Part shown: one piece after another, positions 12,317 to 25,815 of the stretch
Layout: each line of letters opens with the position of its first letter
Numbering within the stretch: position 1 is the stretch's first letter
Assembly: GCA_037013495.1 (NCBI GenBank)
Contig: CM072810.1
Span: forward strand, 27,991,843-28,055,842
Source of the DNA: Hippophae tibetana
Taxonomy: Eukaryota; Streptophyta; Magnoliopsida; Rosales; Elaeagnaceae
DNA length: 64,000 nt
Direction of reading: 5' to 3'
Made by a program: the position numbers and the translations under genes
Notes under the pieces: generated by a model
The model's database searches: none
What the model was told of the DNA's origin: nothing
What the model saw: only the letters and a program-made list of their open reading frames with translations

Positions 12317-15300
12317 TTAAATTCAACTTAATAATCATTTTAGAGCTCGAATTACCTTTTTTTTAATATCCCAGAAAAAGGGTCTCTTCTTCCTATGAAA
12401 TTTAGTAAATCTCACGGCAAGTAGAGCCACTTTCTCTTCATTGAGATTAGAGTCATCATTTCTAACAATTGGGTTAAAAACATGTTTGCCCGGACCACTA
12501 TCCTTGATGTCTTAAGAGCCAAGTTCTCTCCCTTCTCGAAAGTATATTACCCTCATCTTGGCCACTAGTGATGTAGTTCGAATGCATGCCCAACATATTC
12601 GTTTAACAGTAAGTTCAATTGGCTTATACATGGACTTAAGCAAGGTAATTTGGCATGAAAATGATAAGGTAATATTGGAATGATTTTCTCAATCTCATTT
12701 TCTTTGCTAATAGGTCCACCCAAGTTTTAAAAGTAGTTGATTACGTTTGAAAAATATGCAAAGACTTTGTCCAAAGTTTCATCCTCTTGCATGATATAGA
12801 TTTCAAAATTTCCATTCAACTATATAATTCTAGATTTATTTCATCGTTGAAATGCCTATATGAGTGGTCTCCAAAATGTTTCATGTTCTTTTGAAGAAGT
12901 TTAATTTTAAATTCAACTTAATAATCATTTTAGAGCTCGAATTACCTTTTTTTTAATATCCCTGAAAAAGGGTCTCTTCTTCCTATGAAATTTAGTAAAT
13001 CTCACGGCAAGTAGAGCCACTTTCTCTTCATTGAGATTAGAGTCATCATTTCTAACAATTGGGTCAAAAACATGTTCGCTCGGACCACTATCCTTGATGT
13101 CTTAAGAGCCAAGTTCTCTCCCTTCTCGAAAGTATATTACTCCCATCTTGGCCTCAAGTGATGTTGTTCGAATACCAGCCCAACATTTTCGTTTAAAAGT
13201 AAGTTCTATTGGCTTGTACATGGACTTAAGCAAATTAATTTGTTATGAAAATAACAAGGTAGTATTGGAATTATTTTCTCAATCTAATTTTCTTAGTTGA
13301 TAGGTCCGCCCAAGTTTTAAAAGTATTTGATTACGTTTGAAAAATTTTCAAATTCTAGATTTATTTTATCGTTGAAATGCCTATATGAGTGGTCTCCAAA
13401 ATGTTTCATGTTCTTTTGAAGAAGTTTAATTTTAAATTGAACTTAATAATCATTTTAGAGCTCAAATTACCTTATTTTTAATATCCCAAAAAAAATGTCT
13501 CTTCTTCCTATGAAATTTAGTAAATCTCACGACAAGTAGAGCCACTTTCTCTTCATTGAGATTAGAGTCATCATTTCTAACAATTGGGTCAAAAACATGT
13601 TCGCTCGGACCTCTATCCTTGATGTTTGATGAGCCAAGTTCTCTCCCTTCTCGAAAGTATATTAGTCTCATCTTGGCCACAAGTGATGCTGTTTGAATGC
13701 CTGCCGAACAGATTAATTTAAAAGTATGATCAATTGGCTTGTACATGGAGTTAAGCAAGGTAATTTGGCATGAAAATGATAAGGTAGTATTCGAATGATT
13801 TTCTCAATATAATTTTCATTGCTAATAGGTCCACCCAAGTTTTAAAAGTAGTTGATTACGTTTGAAAAATATGCAAAGAGTTTGTCCAAAGTTTCATCCT
13901 CTTCCATGATATAGATGTCAAAATTTCCATTCAACTATATAATTCCAGATTTATTTTATCGTTGAAATGCCTATATTAGTGGTCTCCAAAATGTTTCATG
14001 TTCTTTTGAAGAAGTTTAATTTTAAATTGAACTTAATAATCATTTTAGAGCTCAAATTACCTTATTTTTAATATCCCAAAAAAAGTGTCTCTTCTTCCTA
14101 TGAAAATTAGTAAATCTCACGGCAAGTAGAGCCACTTTCTCTTCATTGAGATTAGAGTCATCATTTCTAACAATTGGGTCAAAAACATGTTCGCTCGGAC
14201 CTCTATCCTTGATGTCTTAAGAGCCAAGTTCTCTCCCTTCTCGAATGTATATTACTCTCATCTTGGCCACAAGTGATGCTGTTTGAATGCCTGCCGAACG
14301 GATTAATTTAAAAGTATGTTCAATTGGCTTTTACATGGATTTAAGCAAGGTAATTTGGCATGAAAATGATAAAGTAGTATTCGAATGATTTTCTCAATCT
14401 AATTTTCATTGCTAATAGGTCCACCCAAGTTTTAAAAGTAGTTGATTGCGTTTGAAAAATATGCAAAGACTTTGTCCAAAGTTTCATCCTCTTGCATGAT
14501 ATAGATTTCAAAATTTCCATTCAACTATATAATTCTAGATTTATTTTATTGTTGAAATGTCTATATGAGTGGTCTTCCAAATGTTTCATGTTCTTTTGAA
14601 GAAGTTTAATTTTAAATTCAACTTAATAATCATTTTAGAGGTCGAATTTCCTTTTTTTAATATCCCTAAAAAAGGGTTTCTTCTTCCTATGAAATTGAGT
14701 AAATCTCACGGCAAGTAGAGTCACTTTCTCTTCATTGAGATTAGAGTCATCATTTCTAACAATTGGGTCAAAAACATGTTCGCTTAGATCACTATCCTTG
14801 ATGTTTGATGAGCCAAGTTCTCTCCCTTCTCGAAAGTATATTACTCTCATCTTGGCCACTAGTGATGTAGTTCGAATGCCTGCCCAACAGATTCATTTAA
14901 CAGTAAGTTCAATTGGCTTGTACATGGACTTAAGCAACGTAATTTGGAATGAAAATGATAAGGTAGTATTGGAATGATTTTCTCAATCTAATTTTCTTTG
15001 CTAATAGGTCCACCCAAGTTTTAAAAGTAGTTGATTACGTTTGAAAAATATGCAAAGACTTTGTCCAAAGTTTCATCCTCTTGCATGATATAGATTTCAA
15101 AATTTCCATTCAATTATATAATTCTAGATTTATTTCATCGTTGAAATGCCTATATGAGTGGTCTCCAAAATGTTTCATGTTCATTTGAAGAAGTTTAATT
15201 TTAAATTCAACTTAATAATCATTTTAGAGCTCGAATTACCTTTTTTTTAATATCCCTGAAAAAGGGTCTCTTCTTCCTATGAAATTTAGTAAATCTCACG

Positions 15301-16380
15301 GCAAGTATAGCCACTTTCTCTTCATTGAGATTAGAGTCATCATTTCTAACAATTGGGTTAAAAACATGTTTGCTCGGACCACTATCCTTGATGTCTTAAG
15401 AGCCAAGTTCTCTCCCTTCTCGAAAGTATATTACCCTCATCTTGGCCACTAGTGATGTAGTTCGAATGCCTGCCCAACATATTCGTTTAACAGTAAGTTC
15501 AATTGGCTTGTACATGGACTTAAGTAAATTAATTTGGCATAAAATGATACGGTAGTATTGGATTGATATTCTCATTCTAATTTTCTCTAATAATAGGTCT
15601 ACCCAAGTTTTAAAAGTAGTTGATTATGTTTGAAAAATATGCAAACACTTTGTCCAAAGTTTCATCCTCTTGCATGATATAGATTTCAAAATTTCCATTC
15701 AACTATATAATTCCAGATTTATTTCATCGTTGAAATGCCTATATGAGTGGTCTCCAAAATGTTTCATGTTCTTTTGAAGAAGTTTAATTTTAAATTCAAC
15801 TTAATAATCATTTTAGAGCTCGAATTACCTTTTTTTTATATATCCCTGAAAAAGGGTCTCTTATTCCTATGAAATTTAGTAAATCTCACGGCAAGTAGAG
15901 CCACTTTCTCTTCATTGAGATTAGAGTCATCATTTCTAACAATTGGGTTAAAAACATGTTTGCTCGGACCACTATACTTGATGTCTTAAGAGCCAAGTTC
16001 TCTCCCTTCTCGAAAGTATATTACTCTCATCTTGGCCACTAGTGATGTAGTTCGAATGCCTACCCAACATATTCGTTTAACAGTAAGTTCAATTGGCTTA
16101 TACATGGACTTAAGCAAGGTAATTTGGCATGAAAATGATAAGGTAGTATTGGAATGATTTTCTCAATCTCATTTTCTTTGCTCATAGGTCCACCCAAGTT
16201 TTAAAAGTAGTTGATTACGTTTAAAAAATATGCAAAGACTTTGTCCAAAGCTTCATCCTCTTGCATGATATAGATTTCAAAATTTCCATTCAACTATATA
16301 ATTCTAGATTTATTTTATCGTTGATATGCCTATATGAGTGGTCTCCAAAATGTTTCATGTTCTTTTGAAGAAGTTTAATT
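12317..16380 (-). repeat. 7-monomer higher-order repeat, 4064 bp, copy 2
   Basis: Monomers start at 12317, 12907 (short), 13432, 14022, 14612, 15201 and 15790, all offset by 4064 bp from copy 1. The rare marks of copy 1 occur in the same order. The few differences include cttttacatgg for cttgtacatgg near 14330 and a gctcatagg versus gctaatagg difference in the last monomer. The latter means the end of copy 2 matches 4127-4717 better than copy 1 and helps place the junction. Confidence 0.95.
13432..14021 (-). pseudogene. Representative monomer: broken Ty1/copia Gag (UBN2-like) fragment
   Basis: On the minus strand this monomer carries three blocks in the order expected for plant Ty1/copia Gag. 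Block 1 (13992-13954) reads ILETTNIGISTIK; most other monomers have H for N, resembling the family's LExTHEGTxxVK motif. Block 2 (13925-13758) contains EDETLDKLFAYFSNVIN, then an in-frame stop, then ISNENYIEKIIRILP. This resembles the family pattern of an acidic stretch, RF..I.N, LG, S.E, K.LR.LP. Block 3 (13563-13501) reads LNEEKVALLVVRFTKFHRKK, like the acidic-to-basic segment before the CCHC zinc knuckle. Blocks 1 and 3 share a frame and block 2 lies in another, so at least two frameshifts and a stop break it. No zinc knuckle, protease, integrase or RT is present. Equivalent copies start at 9368, 28046 and 32109. The family assignment is from remembered motifs, not a search. Confidence 0.72.
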
Positions 16381-17558
16381 TTAAATTCAACTTAATAATC
16401 ATTTTAGAGCTCGAATTACCTTTTTTTTAATATCCCTAAAAAAGGGTCTCTACTTTATTTGAAATTTAGTAAATCTCACGGCCAGTAGAGCCACTTTCTC
16501 TTCATTGAGAAAAGAGTCATCATTTCTAACAATTGGGTTAAAAACATGTTCGCTCGGACCACTATCCTTGATGTCTTAAGAGCCAAGTTCTCTCCCTTCT
16601 CAAAAGTATATTACTCTCATCTTGGCCACTAGTGATGTAGTTCGAATGCCTGCCCAACATATTCGTTTAACAGTAAGTTCAATTGGCTTGTACATGGACT
16701 TAAGTAAATTAATTTGGCATGAAATGATACGGTAGTATTGGTATGATTTTCTCATTCTAGTTTTCTCTACTAATAGGTCCACCCAAGTTTTAAAAGTAGT
16801 TGATTACGTTTGAAAAATATGCAAAAAATTTGTCCAAAGTTTCATCCTCTTGCATGATATAGATTTCAAAATTTCCATTCAACTATATAATTCTAGATTT
16901 ATTTCATCGTTGAAATGCCTATATGAGTGGTCTCCAAAATGTTTCATGTTCATTTGAAGAAGTTTAATTTTAAATTCAACTTAATAATCATTTTAGAGCT
17001 CGAATTACCTTTTTTTTAATATCCCTGAAAAAGGGTCTCTTCTTCCTATGAAATTTAGTAAATCTCACGGCAAGTATAGCCACTTTCTCTTCATTGAGAT
17101 TAGAGTCATCATTTCTAACAATTGGGTTAAAAACATGTTTGCTCGGACCACTATCCTTGATGTCTTAAGAGCCAAGTTCTCTCCCTTCTCGAAAGTATAT
17201 TACCCTCATCTTGGCCACTAGTGATGTAGTTCGAATACCTGCCCAACATATTCGTTTAACAGTAAGTTCAATTGGCTTGTACATGGACTTAAGTAAATTA
17301 ATTTGGCATGAAATGATACGGTAGTATTGGATTGATATTCTCATTCTAATTTTCTCTAATAATAGGTCTACCCAAGTTTTAAAAGTAGTTGATTATGTTT
17401 GAAAAATATGCAAACACTTTGTCCAAAGTTTCATCCTCTTGCATGATATAGATTTCAAAATTTCCATTCAACTATATAATTCTAGATTTATTTCATCGTT
17501 GAAATGCCTATATGAGTGGTCTCCAAAATGTTTCATGTTCTTTTGAAGAAGTTTAATT
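16381..17558 (-). repeat. Two monomers repeated from 4718-5895
   Basis: The monomers at 16381 and 16970 match those at 4718 and 5307, including ctctactttatttg, ggccagtag and gagaaaagagtc. The offset of 11,663 bp is the same as for their neighbours on both sides. They are therefore part of a larger displaced duplication (2949-6487 versus 14612-18150), not an independent event. Confidence 0.9.
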
Positions 17559-20500
17559 TTAAATTCAACTTAATAATCATTTTAGAGCTCGAATTACCTT
17601 TTTTTTATATATCCCTGAAAAAGGGTCTCTTATTCCTATGAAATTTAGTAAATCTCACGGCAAGTAGAGCCACTTTCTCTTCATTGAGATTAGAGTCATC
17701 ATTTCTAACAATTGGGTTAAAAACATGTTTGCTCGGACCACTATACTTGATGTCTTAAGAGCCAAGTTCTCTCCCTTCTCGAAAGTATATTACCCTCATC
17801 TTGGCCACTAGTGATGTAGTTCGAATGCCTGCCCAACATATTCGTGTAACAGTAAGTTCAATTGGCTTATACATGGACTTAAGCAAGGTAATTTGGCATG
17901 AACATGATACGGTAGTATTGGATTGATATTCTCATTCTAATTTTCTCTAATAATAGGTCTACCCAAGTTTTAAAAGTAGTTGATTATGTTTGAAAAATAT
18001 GCAAAGACTTTGTCCAATGTTTCATCCCTCTGGCATGATATAGATTCCAAAATTTCCATTCAACTATATAATTCTAGATTTATTTGATCGTTGAAATGCC
18101 TATATGAGTGGTCTCCAAAATGTTTCATGTTCTTTTGAAGAAGTTTAATTTTAAATTCAACTTAATAATCATTTTAGAGCTCGAATTACCTTTTTTTTAA
18201 TATCCCTGAAAAAGGGTCTCTTATTCCTATGAAATTTAGTAAATCTCACGGCAAGTAGAGCCACTTTCTCTTCATTGAGATTAGAGTCATCATTTCTAAC
18301 AATTGGGTTAAAAACATGTTTGCTCGGACCACTATCCTTGATGTCTTAAGAGCCAAGTTCTCTCCCTTCTCGAAAGTATATTACCCTCATCTTGGCCACT
18401 AGTGATGTAGTTCGAATGCCTGCCCAACATATTCGTGTAACAGTAAGTTCAATTGGCTTATACATGGACTTAAGCAAGGTAATTTGGCATGAAAATGATA
18501 AGGTAGTATTGGAATGATTTTCTCAGTCTCATTTTCTTTGCTAATAGGTCCACCCAAGTTTTAAAAGTAGTTGATTACGTTTGAAAAATATGCAAAGACT
18601 TTGTCCAATGTTTCATCCCTCTGGCATGATATAGATTCCAAAATTTCCATTCAACTATATAATTCTAGATTTATTTGATCGTTGATATGCCTATATGAGT
18701 GGTCTCCAAAATGTTTCATGTTCTTTTGAAGAAGTTTAATTTTAAATTCAACTTAATAATCATTTTAGAGCTCAAATTACCTTTTTTTTAATATCCCTGA
18801 AAAAGGGTCTCTTCTTCCTATGAAATTTAGTAAATCTCACGGCAAGTAGAGCCACTTTCTCTTCATTGAGATAAGAGTCATCATTTCTAACATTTGGGTT
18901 AAAAACATGTTCGCTCGGACCACTATCCTTGATGTCTTAAGAGCCAAGTTCTCTCCCTTCTCAAAAGTATATTACTCTCATCTTGGCCACTAGTGATGTA
19001 GTTCGAATGCCTGCCCAACATATTCGTTTAACAGTAAGTTCAAATGGCTTATACATGGACTTAAGCAAGGTAATTTGTCATGAAAATGATAAGGTAGTAT
19101 TGGAATGATTTTCTCAATCTCATTTTCTTTGCTAATAGGTCCACCCAAGTTTTAAAAGTAGTTGATTACATTTGAAAAATATGCAAAGACTTTGTCCAAT
19201 GTTTCATCCCTCTGGCATGATATAGATTTCAAAATTTCCATTCAACTATATAATTCTAGATTTATTTGATCGTTGATATGCCTATATGAGTGGTCTCCAA
19301 AATGTTTCATGTTCTTTTGAAGAAGTTTAATTTTAAATTCAACTTAATAATCATTTTAGAGCTCAAATTACCTTTTTTTTAATATCCCTAATAAAGGGTC
19401 TCTTCTTCCTATGAAATTTAGTAAATCTCACGGCAAGTAGAGCCACTTTCTCTTCATTGAGATAAGAGTCATCATTTCTAACAATTGGGTTAAAAACATG
19501 TTCGCTCGGACCACTATTCTTGATGTCTTAAGAGCCAAGTTCTCTCCCTTCTCAAAAGTATATTACTCTCATCTTGGCCACTAGTGATGTAGTTCGAATT
19601 CCTACCCAACATATTCATTTACAGTAAGTTCAATTGGCTTGTACATGGACTTAAGTAAATTAATTTGGTATGAAATGATACGGTAGTATTGGAATGATTT
19701 TCTCATTCTAGTTTTCTCTACTAATAGGTCCACCCAAGTTTTAAAAGTAGTTGATTACGTTTGAAAAATAAGCAAAAAATTTGTCCAAAGTTTCATCCTC
19801 TTGCATGATATAGATTTCAAAATTTCCATACAACTATATAATTCTAGATTTATTTCATCCTTGAAATGCCTATATGAGTGGTCTCCAAAATGTTTCATGT
19901 TCTGTTGAAGAAGTTTAATTTTAAATTCAACTTAATAATCATTTTAGAGCTCGAATTACCTTTTTTTTAATATCCCTGAAAAAGGGTCTCTTCTTCTATG
20001 AAATTTAGTAAATCTCACGGCAAGTAGAGCCACTTTCTCTTCATTGAGATTAGAGTCATCATTTCTAACAATTGGGTTAAAAACATGTTTGCTCGGACCA
20101 CTATCCTTGATGTCTTAAGAGCCAAGTTCTCTCCTTTCTCGAAAGTATATTACCCTCATCTTGGCCACTAGTGATGTAGTTCGAATGCATGCCCAACATA
20201 TTCGTTTAACAGTAAGTTCAATTGGCTTATACACGGACTTAAGCAAGTTAATTTGGCATGAAAATGATAAGGTAGTATTGGAATGATTTTCTCAATCTCA
20301 TTTTCTTTGCTAATAGGTCCACCCAAGTTTTAAAAGTAGTTGATTACGTTTGAAAAATATGCAAAGACTTTTTCCAAAGTTTCATCCTCTTGCATGATAT
20401 AGATTTCAAAATTTCCATTCAACTATATAATTGTAGATTTATTTTATTGTTGAAATGCCTATATGAGTGGTCTCCAAAATGTTTCATGTTCTTTGGAAGA

Positions 20501-21686
20501 AGTCTAATTTTAAATTCAACTTAATAATCATTTTAGAGCTCGAATTATTTTTTTTAATATCCCTAAAAAAGGGTCTCTTCTTCCTATGAAATTTAGTAAA
20601 TCTCACGGCAAGTAGAGCCATTTTCTCTTCATTGAGATTAGAGTCATCATTTCTAACAATTGGGTCAAAAACATGTTCGCTAGGACCACTATCCTTGATG
20701 TCTTAAGAGCCAAGTTCTCTCCCTTCTCGAAAGTATATTACTCTCATCTTGGCCTCAAGTGATGTTGTTCAAATGCCAGCCCAACATATTCGTATAAAAG
20801 TAAGTTCTATTGACTTGTACATGGACTTAAGCGAATTAATTTGTTATGAAAATAATAAGGTAGTATTGGAATGATTTTCTCAATCAAATTTTCTCTACTA
20901 ATAGGTCCACCCAAGTTTTAAAAGTAGTTGATTAAGTTTGAAAAATATGCAAAAAATTTGTCCAAAGTTTCATCCTCTTGCATGATATAGATTTCAAAAT
21001 TTCCATACAACTATATAATTCTAGATTTATTTCATCCTTGAAATGCCTATATGAGTGGTCTCCAAAATGTTTCATGTTCTGTTGAAGAAGTTTAATTTTA
21101 AATTCAACTTAATAATCATTTTAGAGCTCGAATTACCTTTTTTTTAATATCCCAGAAAAAGGGTCTCTTCTTCCTATGAAATTTAGTAAATCTCACGGCA
21201 AGTAGAGCCACTTTCTCTTCATTGAGATTAGAGTCATCATTTCTAACAATTGGGTTAAAAACATGTTTGCTCGGACCACTATACTTGATGTCTTAAGAGC
21301 CAAGTTCTCTCCCTTCTCGAAAGTATATTACCCTCATCTTGGCCACTAGTGATGTAGTTCGAATGCCTGCCCAACATATTCGTTTAACAGTAAGTTCAAT
21401 TGGCTTGTACATGGACTTAAGTAAATTAATTTGGCATGAAATGATACGGTAGTATTGGATTGATATTCTCATTCTAATTTTCTCTAATAATAGGTCTACC
21501 CAAGTTTTAAAAGTAGTTGATTATGTTTGAAAAATATGCAAACACTTTGTCCAAAGTTTCATCCTCTTGCATGATATAGATTTCAAAATTTCCATTCAAC
21601 TATATAATTCTAGATTTATTTCATCGTTGAAATGCCTATATGAGTGGTCTCCAAAATGTTTCATGTTCTTTTGAAGAAGTTTAATT
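17559..21686 (-). repeat. 7-monomer higher-order repeat, 4128 bp, copy 1
   Basis: Monomers start at 17559, 18151, 18742, 19333, 19921, 20510 and 21098. Each of the first six has a partner 4128 bp further on. Diagnostic marks are the T-run plus atatatccc, catccctctggcatg in the next three, ccctaataaaggg at 19333 and ttcttctatgaaa at 19921. No short monomer occurs in this unit, which is why its period is about 64 bp longer than the flanking 7-mers. The seventh monomer (21098) is chimeric. Confidence 0.93.
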
Positions 21687-24600
21687 TTAAATTCAACTTA
21701 ATAATCATTTTAGAGCTCGAATTACCTTTTTTTTATATATCCCTGAAAAAGGGTCTCTTATTCCTATGAAATTTAGTAAATCTCACGGCAAGTAGAGCCA
21801 CTTTCTCTTCATTGAGATTAGAGTCATCATTTCTAACAATTGGGTTAAAAACATGTTTGCTCGGACCACTATACTTGATGTCTTAAGAGCCAAGTTCTCT
21901 CCCTTCTCGAAAGTATATTACCCTCATCTTGGCCACTAGTGATGTAGTTCGAATGCCTGCCCAACATATTCGTGTAACAGTAAGTTCAATTGGCTTATAC
22001 ATGGACTTAAGCAAGGTAATTTGGCATGAACATGATACGGTAGTATTGGATTGATATTCTCATTCTAATTTTCTCTAATAATAGGTCTACCCAAGTTTTA
22101 AAAGTAGTTGATTATGTTTGAAAAATATGCAAAGACTTTGTCCAATGTTTCATCCCTCTGGCATGATATAGATTCCAAAATTTCCATTCAACTATATAAT
22201 TCTAGATTTATTTGATCGTTGAAATGCCTATATGAGTGGTCTCCAAAATGTTTCATGTTCTTTTGAAGAAGTTTAATTTTAAATTCAACTTAATAATCAT
22301 TTTAGAGCTCGAATTACCTTTTTTTTAATATCCCTGAAAAAGGGTCTCTTATTCCTATGAAATTTAGTAAATCTCACGGCAAGTAGAGCCACTTTCTCTT
22401 CATTGAGATTAGAGTCATCATTTCTAACAATTGGGTTAAAAACATGTTTGCTCGGACCACTATCCTTGATGTCTTAAGAGCCAAGTTCTCTCCCTTCTCG
22501 AAAGTATATTACCCTCATCTTGGCCACTAGTGATGTAGTTCGAATGCCTGCCCAACATATTCGTGTAACAGTAAGTTCAATTGGCTTATACATGGACTTA
22601 AGCAAGGTAATTTGGCATGAAAATGATAAGGTAGTATTGGAATGATTTTCTCAGTCTCATTTTCTTTGCTAATAGGTCCACCCAAGTTTTAAAAGTAGTT
22701 GATTACGTTTGAAAAATATGCAAAGACTTTGTCCAATGTTTCATCCCTCTGGCATGATATAGATTCCAAAATTTCCATTCAACTATATAATTCTAGATTT
22801 ATTTGATCGTTGATATGCCTATATGAGTGGTCTCCAAAATGTTTCATGTTCTTTTGAAGAAGTTTAATTTTAAATTCAACTTAATAATCATTTTAGAGCT
22901 CAAATTACCTTTTTTTTAATATCCCTGAAAAAGGGTCTCTTCTTCCTATGAAATTTAGTAAATCTCACGGCAAGTAGAGCCACTTTCTCTTCATTGAGAT
23001 AAGAGTCATCATTTCTAACATTTGGGTTAAAAACATGTTCGCTCGGACCACTATCCTTGATGTCTTAAGAGCCAAGTTCTCTCCCTTCTCAAAAGTATAT
23101 TACTCTCATCTTGGCCACTAGTGATGTAGTTCGAATGCCTGCCCAACATATTCGTTTAACAGTAAGTTCAAATGGTTTATACATGGACTTAAGCAAGGTA
23201 ATTTGTCATGAAAATGATAAGGTAGTATTGGAATGATTTTCTCAGTCTCATTTTCTTTGCTAATAGGTCCACCCAAGTTTTAAAAGTAGTTGATTACATT
23301 TGAAAAATATGCAAAGACTTTGTCCAATGTTTCATCCCTCTGGCATGATATAGATTTCAAAATTTCCATTCAACTATATAATTCTAGATTTATTTGATCG
23401 TTGATATGCCTATATGAGTGGTCTCCAAAATGTTTCATGTTCTTTTGAAGAAGTTTAATTTTAAATTCAACTTAATAATCATTTTAGAGCTCAAATTACC
23501 TTTTTTTTAATATCCCTAATAAAGGGTCTCTTCTTCCTATGAAATTTAGTAAATCTCACGGCAAGTAGAGCCACTTTCTCTTCATTGAGATAAGAGTCAT
23601 CATTTCTAACAATTGGGTTAAAAACATGTTCGCTCGGACCACTATTCTTGATGTCTTAAGAGCCAAGTTCTCTCCCTTCTCAAAAGTATATTACTCTCAT
23701 CTTGGCCACTAGTGATGTAGTTCGAATTCCTACCCAACATATTCATTTACAGTAAGTTCAATTGGCTTGTACATGGACTTAAGTAAATTAATTTGGTATG
23801 AAATGATACGGTAGTATTGGAATGATTTTCTCATTCTAGTTTTCTCTACTAATAGGTCCACCCAAGTTTTAAAAGTAGTTGATTACGTTTGAAAAATAAG
23901 CAAAAAATTTGTCCAAAGTTTCATCCTCTTGCATGATATAGATTTCAAAATTTCCATACAACTATATAATTCTAGATTTATTTCATCCTTGAAATGCCTA
24001 TATGAGTGGTCTCCAAAATGTTTCATGTTCTGTTGAAGAAGTTTAATTTTAAATTCAACTTAATAATCATTTTAGAGCTCGAATTACCTTTTTTTTAATA
24101 TCCCTGAAAAAGGGTCTCTTCTTCTATGAAATTTAGTAAATCTCACGGCAAGTAGAGCCACTTTCTCTTCATTGAGATTAGAGTCATCATTTCTAACAAT
24201 TGGGTTAAAAACATGTTTGCTCGGACCACTATCCTTGATGTCTTAAGAGCCAAGTTCTCTCCTTTCTCGAAAGTATATTACCCTCATCTTGGCCACTAGT
24301 GATGTAGTTCGAATGCATGCCCAACATATTCGTTTAACAGTAAGTTCAATTGGCTTATACACGGACTTAAGCAAGTTAATTTGGCATGAAAATGATAAGG
24401 TAGTATTGGAATGATTTTCTCAATCTCATTTTCTTTGCTAATAGGTCCACCCAAGTTTTAAAAGTAGTTGATTACGTTTGAAAAATATGCAAAGACTTTT
24501 TCCAAAGTTTCATCCTCTTGCATGATATAGATTTCAAAATTTCCATTCAACTATATAATTGTAGATTTATTTTATTGTTGAAATGCCTATATGAGTGGTC

Positions 24601-25815
24601 TCCAAAATGTTTCATGTTCTTTGGAAGAAGTCTAATTTTAAATTCAACTTAATAATCATTTTAGAGCTCGAATTATTTTTTTTAATATCCCTAAAAAAGG
24701 GTCTCTTCTTCCTATGAAATTTAGTAAATCTCACGGCAAGTAGAGCCATTTTCTCTTCATTGAGATTAGAGTCATCATTTCTAACAATTGGGTCAAAAAC
24801 ATGTTCGCTAGGACCACTATCCTTGATGTCTTAAGAGCCAAGTTCTCTCCCTTCTCGAAAGTATATTACTCTCATCTTGGCCTCAAGTGATGTTGTTCAA
24901 ATGCCAGCCCAACATATTCGTATAAAAGTAAGTTCTATTGACTTGTACATGGACTTAAGCGAATTAATTTGTTATGAAAATAATAAGGTAGTATTGGAAT
25001 GATTTTCTCAATCAAATTTTCTCTACTAATAGGTCCACCCAAGTTTTAAAAGTAGTTGATTAAGTTTGAAAAATATGCAAAAAATTTGTCCAAAGTTTCA
25101 TCCTCTTGCATGATATAGATTTCAAAATTTCCATACAACTATATAATTCTAGATTTATTTCATCCTTGAAATGCCTATATGAGTGGTCTCCAAAATGTTT
25201 CATGTTCTGTTGAAGAAGTTTAATTTTAAATTCAACTTAATAATCATTTTAGAGCTCGAATTACCTTTTTTTTAATATCCCAGAAAAAGGGTCTCTTCTT
25301 CCTATGAAATTTAGTAAATCTCACGGCAAGTAGAGCCACTTTCTCTTCATTGAGATTAGAGTCATCATTTCTAACAATTGGGTTAAAAACATGTTTGCCC
25401 GGACCACTATCCTTGATGTCTTAAGAGCCAAGTTCTCTCCCTTCTCGAAAGTATATTACCCTCATCTTGGCCACTAGTGATGTAGTTCGAATGCATGCCC
25501 AACATATTCGTTTAACAGTAAGTTCAATTGGCTTATACATGGACTTAAGCAAGGTAATTTGGCATGAAAATGATAAGGTAATATTGGAATGATTTTCTCA
25601 ATCTCATTTTCTTTGCTAATAGGTCCACCCAAGTTTTAAAAGTAGTTGATTACGTTTGAAAAATATGCAAAGACTTTGTCCAAAGTTTCATCCTCTTGCA
25701 TGATATAGATTTCAAAATTTCCATTCAACTATATAATTCTAGATTTATTTCATCGTTGAAATGCCTATATGAGTGGTCTCCAAAATGTTTCATGTTCTTT
25801 TGAAGAAGTTTAATT
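21687..25815 (-). repeat. 7-monomer higher-order repeat, 4128 bp, copy 2
   Basis: Monomers start at 21687, 22279, 22870, 23461, 24049, 24638 and 25226, offset 4128 bp from copy 1. The shared rare variants include ctcctttctcg and acacggac in the fifth monomer. The seventh (25226) carries tttgcccgg and gaatgcatgccc throughout, unlike its counterpart at 21098, which switches type half way. Confidence 0.93.
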
